Origin: Thiobacillus sp.
Lineage (GTDB): Bacteria > Pseudomonadota > Gammaproteobacteria > Burkholderiales > Thiobacillaceae
Direction of reading: 5' to 3'
Assembly (NCBI GenBank): GCA_020217265.1
Contig: JAIWOS010000191.1
Location: forward strand, 1 to 11,974
DNA: 11,974 nucleotides
In this document: piece by piece, positions 6,342 through 11,974 of the stretch
Layout: each line of letters opens with the position of its first letter
Numbering within the stretch: position 1 is the first letter of the stretch
Program-made: the position numbers and the translations under genes
Notes under the pieces: generated by a model
What the model was told of the DNA's origin: nothing
What the model saw: only the letters and a program-made list of their open reading frames with translations
The model's database searches: none

Positions 6342-6847
6342 CTATTTCCTGTCCCGCTCGTACACCACGAAATCGAAATGCAGCGCATCGCCTTTTTCTC
6401 CCACCCGCGGCTCGCGCGACACCTCGCGGAACGCAGCGCGGTCGTAGTCGGGGAACCAGGCGTCACCCGCGGCCTCGACGTCCACTTCGGTCAGGTACAG
6501 GCGGTCGGCCAGCGGGATGGCCTGGGCGTAGAGTTCGGCGCCGCCGATGAAGAACAGCTCGTCGGCATCGCGGCACAGCTCGATGGCCGCTGGCAGTGAG
6601 CCGGCGACCTGGCACCCCGCCACATGAAAATCCGGGTTGCGCGTGATGACGATGTTGGCCCGTCCCGGCAAGGGGCGGCCCAGCGACTCGAAAGTTTTGC
6701 GTCCCATGAGGATGGGATGCCCCAGCGTGAGCGCCTTGAAATGCGCCAGGTCTTCGGGCAGCCGCCAGGGCAGCCGGTTCTCGACGCCGATGACGCGATT
6801 CTTCGCCAGCGCGGCGATGACACTGATGCGCGGCCGATTCTCCACGC

Positions 6848-6851
<4 letters not shown>
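6342..6851 (-). CDS. folA: Dihydrofolate reductase
   Basis: DHFR regenerates tetrahydrofolate with NADPH from the dihydrofolate released by thymidylate synthase. The GTG start at 6851 overlaps the thyA stop in the sequence GTGA, giving 169 residues, the usual bacterial length. A second GTG lies two codons further in. Motifs are [20 protein letters not shown] (19-38) with the catalytic acid corresponding to Asp34, [15 protein letters not shown] (50-64) for NADPH binding, and FIGGAELY (101-108). The frame is open far upstream, but that part is out-of-frame thyA and is not coding. No convincing Shine-Dalgarno is seen, so translation is probably coupled to thyA. It is the last gene of the aat-bpt-peptidase-thyA-folA run; no T-tracted terminator was found after it. 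Confidence 0.95.
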
Positions 6852-7638
<787 letters not shown>

Positions 7639-7642
<4 letters not shown>

Positions 7643-8475
7643 GGTTTGACGGAAGGAGCGGCCGGCGCGGCCTGGAGGGTCGGATTATCGCCCAGAACGC
7701 CGGCATAGAAGCCGGTCAGCGTGGTCACAGGTGATGCGCCGTAGATGTCCCAGAAGGCGATCTCGAAGTCGACGTTGTCCTGCACCGCCAGCGCCAGACG
7801 GCGGAACTTGCGCTCGTCCTGCGCTTTCAGCCAGCCGACCAGCAGCATGGCCTGGCGATAGAACTCGTGGATGCCCAGATTCGACGCAGGTGCGCGGTGG
7901 CGCTTGCCGGGCGTGTCGCGCAAGGCCAGATTGACGCGGCGACCGGCCCGGATCGATTCGTAAACCTGCGCGTCGGTGGCGAACTCCGCGCCGCCACCCC
8001 CGGCGACGAGCGAAGCCCAGCCCTCGTGAAACCACACCGGCAGGGTGCTGTGGTAGTGGCCGATGCGCTGCCCCAGATGCAGATGCGCCAGTTCGTGCGT
8101 CAACAGCGCCGACAAGCGCCAGCTTTCCTTGCCGTCGAGATTGGGCGACAGGATGAGACGGTTGTCCGGCGCCACGGCGGCAGAGAGCTTGGGCGTAAGC
8201 ACGTGGCGCCTGAAACAGGCATCGCTGCCGCACACGTAGACACGCGGCACCTGGGCGAACTTCAGATAATGCGCGGCTTCCACCCGTTCGATGGCGGCTG
8301 GCAGGGCCGCGGCGACGCGCGCGCCGTAATCCTCGTGGCCGGGCTCGACCCAGACGCGCGCATCCTGCGCGAGCGGCACGAAACCCTCGATGGGCTGCAG
8401 CGCGCGCGGGTCGCTCACGGTGAACGCGCAGCCGGACACGAGCGCCAGCGCGACGATCGACAGCCACCGTCTCAT
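7639..8475 (-). CDS. Putative lipoprotein zinc metallopeptidase (HExxH gluzincin-like), unnamed
   Basis: I do not recognise a named gene. The start chosen (ATG at 8475) overlaps the bpt stop as ATGA and begins directly on a lipoprotein signal: MRRW, a hydrophobic core, then VSGC with the lipid-modified Cys16. The frame is open for 50 more codons upstream, but that part lies inside bpt and looks like shadow. The mature part has HELAH at 127-131, followed by [13 protein letters not shown] (149-161), the arrangement of zinc metallopeptidases whose third ligand is Glu151 (peptidase MA/M1-like). A cysteine pair (Cys82, Cys87) precedes it. The expected location is the periplasmic face of a membrane. 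The 278-residue product sits between bpt and thyA with 4-bp overlaps on both sides, so it is surely co-expressed with them, but this does not reveal a substrate. Confidence 0.8.
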
Positions 8476-9200
8476 CGTGCCGCGTCGAGCAGTTGCCAGC
8501 GGCCGTCGACCAGGCCTTCGAGCGGCGCGTATTGCGTCTTGTAGGCCATCTTGCGGCTCTCGGCGATCCAGTACCCGAGGTAGAGATAAGGCAGTTCCAG
8601 CCGGCGCGCGAGTTCGATCTGCCACAGCACGCCGTACACACCGAGGCTGTCCTGCGCGCGCTCGGGATCGAAGAAAGTGTAGACGGCCGACAGGCCGTCA
8701 TCGACCTGGTCGATCACCGAGATCATCGCCAGCGCGTCGCCGTCGCGGAATTCGACCATCACGCTCTCGACGTTGGACGACAGCAGGAACTGCGTGTACT
8801 GGTCGGGGCCGTCCCGGTCCATGCCGCCGCCGGCGTGGCGGCTGCCGAGATAGCGGCGATACAGCGCGTAGTGTTCTTCCCTGAAATCGAGTGGCAGAAA
8901 GCGCGCCGCGAGCGACCGGTTGCGCTTGAGGCAGCGGCGCTGGGTGCGGCTGGGCGCAAAGCGCGCGACGTCGACGCGCACCGGCACGCAGGCCCGGCAC
9001 TGCTCGCAATGCGGCCGGTAGGTGAACTGGCCGCTGCGGCGGAAGCCGGCGCGGATCAAGGCGCTGTAGGCGTGGCGATCGATCAGATGGGTTGGGGTGG
9101 CGACCTGCGACCGCGCACGTTGCTGCGGCAGATAACTGCAATCGTAATGCGCGGTGAGGTAGAACTGGATGCGCTGGAACGGGGGTTCAGTCGGGTGCAT
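8472..9200 (-). CDS. bpt: Aspartate/glutamate leucyltransferase (Bpt)
   Basis: Bpt transfers leucine from Leu-tRNA to proteins with N-terminal Asp or Glu, marking them for ClpS/ClpAP degradation. The 242-residue product fits the family. It begins with the conserved [14 protein letters not shown] (12-25) and ARSQVATP (29-36), then [16 protein letters not shown] (61-76) with the cysteine cluster Cys65/68/71. FFDPE (176-180), [10 protein letters not shown] (187-196), YLYLGYWI (205-212) and [12 protein letters not shown] (217-228) complete the transferase core. The ATG lies within the 3' end of aat (14-bp overlap) and the stop overlaps the next start as ATGA. Older annotations call this family arginyl-tRNA-protein transferase (ate); the bacterial enzyme of this subfamily is better described as a leucyl transferase. 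Confidence 0.95.
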   Translation of the reverse strand: MHPTEPPFQRIQFYLTAHYDCSYLPQQRARSQVATPTHLIDRHAYSALIRAGFRRSGQFTYRPHCEQCRACVPVRVDVARFAPSRTQRRCLKRNRSLAARFLPLDFREEHYALYRRYLGSRHAGGGMDRDGPDQYTQFLLSSNVESVMVEFRDGDALAMISVIDQVDDGLSAVYTFFDPERAQDSLGVYGVLWQIELARRLELPYLYLGYWIAESRKMAYKTQYAPLEGLVDGRWQLLDAAR

Positions 9201-9879
9201 CGAAACGCCACGGCCCGGGAAGATGCGGCAAGTTTACCAATTCCGCGACGCGTTCGACGAACGCCGCCCGCGGCAGCGTTTTTGCCCCCAGGCTGGCCAG
9301 ATGCGGCGTTTCCATCTGGCAGTCGACGAGGCCGAAGTCCCAGCGCGCCAGTTGCCGGCAGAGCCGCACCAGGGCGACCTTGGAGGCGTCGCTTTCGCGG
9401 CTGAACATCGATTCGCCGTAGAACATGCGCCCGATCGCCACCCCGTAGAGTCCGCCGACCAGACGGCCGTCGCGCCAGCTCTCGATCGAGTGCGCGTAGC
9501 CGGCGTCGAACAGGCGCGTGTAGGCGGCGATCATCGCCGGCGAGATCCAGGTGCCGCCGGCGCCGGCGCGCGGCGCGGCGCACGCCTGCATCACCTCGAC
9601 GAACGCCGTGTCCACCCGCAGCTCGAAGCCGCCATTGCGCAGGCGCTTGGCGAGCGAGCGCGTCACCCGCACCTCGGCGGGCGCCAGCACCATGCGCGGA
9701 TCGGGGCTCCACCACAGGATCGGCTCGCCCGGGTTGAACCAGGGAAAGATGCCATGCCGGTAGGCGTCGAGCAGCCGCGGCAACGACAGGTCGCCGCCCA
9801 TCGCCAGCAGGCCGTTGGGCTCGGCCAGCGCGGTTGCGGGCGGGGGAAAGGCGGAAGTCGTGGCGTACCGGACCGGCAT
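9187..9879 (-). CDS. aat: Leucyl/phenylalanyl-tRNA--protein transferase
   Basis: Aat adds Leu or Phe to proteins with N-terminal Lys or Arg, creating a type 2 N-degron for ClpS/ClpAP. The 230-residue product has the family hallmarks: [20 protein letters not shown] (23-42), GIFPWF (43-48), [11 protein letters not shown] (55-65), [12 protein letters not shown] (109-120), [11 protein letters not shown] (150-160) and the end of the core [14 protein letters not shown] (186-199). It is the first gene of the minus-strand run and overlaps bpt by 14 bp, the usual aat-bpt pairing. The start ATG opens the conserved N-terminus. Upstream lies an AT-rich block; on the minus strand TTGAAG and TATACC 15 bp apart are only a weak promoter candidate. 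Confidence 0.96.
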   Translation of the reverse strand: MPVRYATTSAFPPPATALAEPNGLLAMGGDLSLPRLLDAYRHGIFPWFNPGEPILWWSPDPRMVLAPAEVRVTRSLAKRLRNGGFELRVDTAFVEVMQACAAPRAGAGGTWISPAMIAAYTRLFDAGYAHSIESWRDGRLVGGLYGVAIGRMFYGESMFSRESDASKVALVRLCRQLARWDFGLVDCQMETPHLASLGAKTLPRAAFVERVAELVNLPHLPGPWRFDAPD

Positions 9880-10006
9880 GCCGCCATCTTAGCCGATAGA
9901 AAAAACGCTTGCCTTTTTACTCTGGTATATTATGATTTACATATCTTCAATGCTGTTATGAATTTTCCGGCCGGTGAAGTGCCCAGGGCGTGGCCAAGTC
10001 GCTCCG

Positions 10007-10012
10007 TATAAT
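10007..10012 (+). promoter_or_regulatory. Putative -10 box upstream of ccoI
   Basis: A perfect TATAAT in the context CCG-TATAAT-GCGG, a context I associate with betaproteobacterial promoters. The predicted start is near 10019, giving a leader of about 260 nt before ccoI. There is no recognisable TTGACA 17 bp upstream, so an activator may be needed or the box may be fortuitous. Confidence 0.4.
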
Positions 10013-10068
10013 GCGGGCTCCGGGTCACGCACATGAACCTTCCCGCCAGGACAAGACAGCAGTGAAGC

Positions 10069-10284
10069 ATGGCTAGCGCAAACAAAACGTTTCACCCCGC
10101 CGAGGCGGCATCGGCGTCACGAGCATCGATGCCACGCTTACCGACCCGGGCACGCATCCGGTGCCCGGCGTTTTCGGTGAAACCCGCGTTTGCCCGCGCC
10201 ACGTGCAGCATGACGTTTGCGGCAGGTGCAACTTCTCTCCTGGGCCTGCCGTGCTGTAGCGTCCTCCTCTGGGGCGATTCATGA
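10069..10284 (+). CDS. Doubtful small ORF overlapping the ccoI start (ATGA)
   Basis: The open frame would encode 71 residues from an ATG at 10069, or 24 from an ATG at 10213. Its TGA overlaps the ccoI ATG by four bases, the arrangement of translationally coupled genes. The last 24 residues are mostly hydrophobic and contain a Cys pair (GLPCCSVLLWG). Against it: no good Shine-Dalgarno, third-codon-position GC clearly lower than in the neighbouring genes, no recognised family, and overlap with the proposed RNA structure. It may be a regulatory upstream ORF or nothing. Confidence 0.2.
   Translation: MASANKTFHPAEAASASRASMPRLPTRARIRCPAFSVKPAFARATCSMTFAAGATSLLGLPCCSVLLWGDS
10078..10193 (+). ncRNA. 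Candidate structured 5' leader RNA of ccoI
   Basis: Long-range pairing is visible. GCAAAC (10078-10083) pairs with GTTTGC (10188-10193), then GTTTCACC (10089-10096) pairs with GGTGAAAC (10176-10183), across a small internal loop. Inside, GGCATC (10107-10112) pairs with GATGCC (10128-10133), and CCGGGCAC (10146-10153) pairs with GTGCCCGG (10161-10168) around a 7-nt loop. Together they make a closed multi-branch structure in the predicted leader of a copper-ATPase gene. No known riboswitch class was recognised. Some of the pairing could be chance in GC-rich DNA. Confidence 0.35.
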
Positions 10285-11974
10285 GCGGCTCTCCTGGACG
10301 ACTCGTGAACGCCCCTTCTTTTTTGCCCTGTTTCCACTGCGGCCTGCCGGTGCCCGACGGCGCCGCCTACCCCGTCGAATACGAAGGCGAAACGCGCCAG
10401 ACCTGCTGTCGCGGCTGCCAGGCGGTGGCGCAGACCATCATCGACAGCGGCCAGGGCGCCTACTACACGCACCGCACCGCGCTGCCCGCGACGCCGCAGC
10501 AGGCCGAAGCCGAACTCGCGCAGCTGGGCCTCTACGACCTGCCGGAAATCCAGGAAAGCTTCGTCCGCGTCGAAGCCGAAAACATCCGCGAAGCCGCGCT
10601 GATCCTGGAAAACATCGTCTGCGCCGCCTGCATCTGGCTGAACGAGCGCCACATCGCCGCGCTGCCCGGCGTGCTGTCGGTCGAGATCAACTACGCCACG
10701 CGCCGCGCGCGCGTGCGCTGGGATGCGAGCCGCATCCAGCTCTCGGCCATCCTCAAGGCCGTTGCCGACATTGGCTACATCGCCCACCCCTTCGACCCCG
10801 GCCGTTCGGACGACATCCACAAACGCGAGCGCAATACCGCGATCAAGCGGCTGGCGATCGCCGGGCTGGGCATGATGCAGGTGATGATGTACGCGCTGCC
10901 CACCTACACCGCCACCGACATGACGCCCGAGATTCGCCGCCTGATGAGCTGGGCGAGCCTCGTGCTCACCATCCCGGTGGTGCTGTATTCGGCGTGGCCA
11001 TTCTTCCTCGGCGCGTGGCGCGACCTCAAGCGGCGCATGCTGGGCATGGACGTGCCGGTGGCGCTGGGCGTGGGCACGGCCTTCATCGCCAGCGTCTACA
11101 GCACCTTCTCCGGCCACGGCGAGGTGTACTACGACTCGGTCACCATGTTCATTTTCCTGCTGCTCACCGGGCGGTTTCTGGAAATGAACGCGCGCCGCCG
11201 CGCCGGCGCCGCGGTGGAAGAACTGGTGAAGCTGATCCCCGCGGCCACCACCCGCCTGCCCCGCTGGCCCGCCCGCGACGAGGAGCAGGTGCCGGTCGCG
11301 CGGCTCGCGGTCGGCGACCACATCCTGGTGCGGCCCGGCGAAACCCTGCCCGCCGACGGGGTGGTGGTCGACGGCGCAAGCGCGGTGTCGGAAGCCATGC
11401 TCACCGGCGAATCGCTGCCGGTGTCCAAAACCACGGGCGCGCACGTCGTCGGCGGCAGCCTCAACCAGGCGAGCCCGCTCGTCGTGCGGGTGGAGCGCCT
11501 GGGCGCCGACACGCGGCTGGCTGCCATCGTGCGTCTGCTCGACCGCGCGCAGAGCGAAAAGCCGCGCATCGGCCAGCTCGCCGACCGCGCCGCCGCCTGG
11601 TTCGTCGGCCTCCTGCTCGTCATCACCGCGCTGGTGGGCATCGCCTGGCTGCTCATCGACCCGTCGAAGGCGCTGTGGATCGTCGTCTCGGTGCTGGTCG
11701 TCACCTGCCCGTGCGCGCTGGGCCTTGCCACGCCCGCCGCGCTCACCACCGCCACCAGCCGGCTCACCCGGCTGGGCCTTTTGACCACCCGCGGCCACGC
11801 GTTGGAAACGCTGGCACGCGCCACCGACCTGGTGTTCGACAAGACCGGCACGCTCACCCAGGGGCGGCTGTCGGTGCATCGCGTCGTGCCTGTCGGCGAC
11901 CGCGACGTCGCCCGCGTCGCCGCGCTGGCGGCCGCGCTGGAGGCTGGCTCCGAGCACCCCATCGCGCGGGCGCT
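10281..11974 (+). CDS. ccoI: Copper-translocating P1B-type ATPase, CcoI/FixI type (C-terminus beyond window)
   Basis: This inner-membrane pump exports Cu+ for assembly of cytochrome cbb3 oxidase. The 564 visible residues start with the cysteine-rich metal-binding domain of this subgroup (CFHCGLP 17-23, CCRGC 42-46), then a heavy-metal-associated domain with CAAC at 114-117. Membrane segments begin around residue 188. The actuator motif LTGES is at 374-378, the copper-binding CPC at 476-478 within TCPCALGLATP, the phosphorylation site DKTGTLT at 520-526, and SEHPIARA of the nucleotide domain at the very edge. The ATG at 10281 is the first ATG after an in-frame stop (10257); a GTG at 10305 with a GGA 6-7 nt upstream is an alternative. 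The extra N-terminal Cys domain points to CcoI rather than CopA. ccoS or ccoNOP genes would be expected next but are outside. Confidence 0.92.
   Translation, partial: MSGSPGRLVNAPSFLPCFHCGLPVPDGAAYPVEYEGETRQTCCRGCQAVAQTIIDSGQGAYYTHRTALPATPQQAEAELAQLGLYDLPEIQESFVRVEAENIREAALILENIVCAACIWLNERHIAALPGVLSVEINYATRRARVRWDASRIQLSAILKAVADIGYIAHPFDPGRSDDIHKRERNTAIKRLAIAGLGMMQVMMYALPTYTATDMTPEIRRLMSWASLVLTIPVVLYSAWPFFLGAWRDLKRRMLGMDVPVALGVGTAFIASVYSTFSGHGEVYYDSVTMFIFLLLTGRFLEMNARRRAGAAVEELVKLIPAATTRLPRWPARDEEQVPVARLAVGDHILVRPGETLPADGVVVDGASAVSEAMLTGESLPVSKTTGAHVVGGSLNQASPLVVRVERLGADTRLAAIVRLLDRAQSEKPRIGQLADRAAAWFVGLLLVITALVGIAWLLIDPSKALWIVVSVLVVTCPCALGLATPAALTTATSRLTRLGLLTTRGHALETLARATDLVFDKTGTLTQGRLSVHRVVPVGDRDVARVAALAAALEAGSEHPIARA

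Larger units (their letters stand above)
9880..10280. other. 401-bp divergent intergenic region between aat and ccoI
   Basis: About 9897-9966 is conspicuously AT-rich against the GC-rich surroundings and probably holds the promoter of aat and perhaps upstream elements for ccoI. TATAAT occurs at 10007-10012 (plus). From about 10019 to 10280 the sequence is GC-rich and full of complementary segments (see the leader entry), with one doubtful short open frame. Besides the long pairing, GGCAGG (10221-10226) and CCTGCC (10245-10250) form another hairpin. No FNR box (TTGAT-N4-ATCAA) was found. A mini-frame of 10 codons starting at the ATG at 10033 is also possible. No tRNA, 6S RNA, tmRNA or SRP RNA signature was recognised. 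Confidence 0.6.

Noticed and set aside
8476..8625. 50-codon extension of the lipoprotein peptidase
   Set aside because: It lies within bpt and would bury the lipoprotein signal; the ATG at 8475 gives the typical ATGA overlap.
9880..10280. FNR/Anr box or a known housekeeping RNA (6S, tmRNA, SRP) before ccoI
   Set aside because: No TTGAT-N4-ATCAA and no conserved core of those RNAs was seen; the TTCA-N9-TGAA pair at 9946-9962 is too weak.
10092..11957. Very long minus-strand open frame (621 codons) opposite ccoI
   Set aside because: It is an antisense shadow in high-GC DNA, rich in His/Gly/Ala/Arg without any family motif, while the plus strand carries an unmistakable P-type ATPase.

Overview
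The window looks like chromosomal DNA of a GC-rich proteobacterium, most probably a betaproteobacterium (Nitrosomonadales/Rhodocyclales-like) with sulfur-oxidising and microaerobic respiratory capacity. The reasons are the recN-nadK // hrcA-hemH arrangement, the Aat plus Bpt pair of N-degron transferases, a periplasmic flavocytochrome c sulfide dehydrogenase, and a CcoI-type copper ATPase of cytochrome cbb3 assembly. This assignment is an inference from gene content and order. No mobile element, CRISPR array, tRNA or rRNA was recognised.

Layout. (1) 1-1201, minus strand: nadK (NAD kinase) followed 7 bp later by recN, which is cut by the window edge. (2) 1300-3419, plus strand: hrcA (heat-shock repressor) and hemH (ferrochelatase), overlapping by one base and closed by a strong intrinsic terminator. 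nadK and hrcA diverge from a 98-bp gap in which each has a TATAAT box 6-8 nt from its ATG and no Shine-Dalgarno, so both may be leaderless. (3) 3481-5292, plus strand: a self-contained sulfide-oxidation transcription unit. A TTGACA promoter with an inverted repeat in its spacer is followed by a leader of about 130 nt, then fccA (monoheme cytochrome c), fccB (FAD sulfide dehydrogenase with Tat motif) and a terminator. The leader carries two hairpins with an identical 9-nt loop and compensating stem changes. (4) 5349-6194, minus strand: an unassigned SAM-dependent methyltransferase. (5) 9879-6342, minus strand: a tightly packed run aat - bpt - lipoprotein metallopeptidase - thyA - folA, with overlaps of 14, 4, 4 and 4 bp. 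(6) 9880-10280: a 401-bp gap with an AT-rich block, a TATAAT box and a potentially structured leader. (7) 10281 to the end, plus strand: ccoI, cut by the window edge.

How the genes work together. FccA and FccB form the periplasmic enzyme that takes electrons from sulfide to cytochrome c. HemH makes heme for this and other cytochromes. CcoI would deliver copper to cbb3 oxidase, the likely terminal acceptor at low oxygen. Aat and Bpt add Leu/Phe to N-termini for ClpS/ClpAP degradation. ThyA and FolA form the dTMP/tetrahydrofolate cycle. NadK, RecN and HrcA are housekeeping and stress genes.

The most likely undescribed element is the tandem-hairpin leader of the fcc operon (3518-3587). Next are the putative structured leader before ccoI and the unnamed lipoprotein gluzincin embedded in the aat-folA run.
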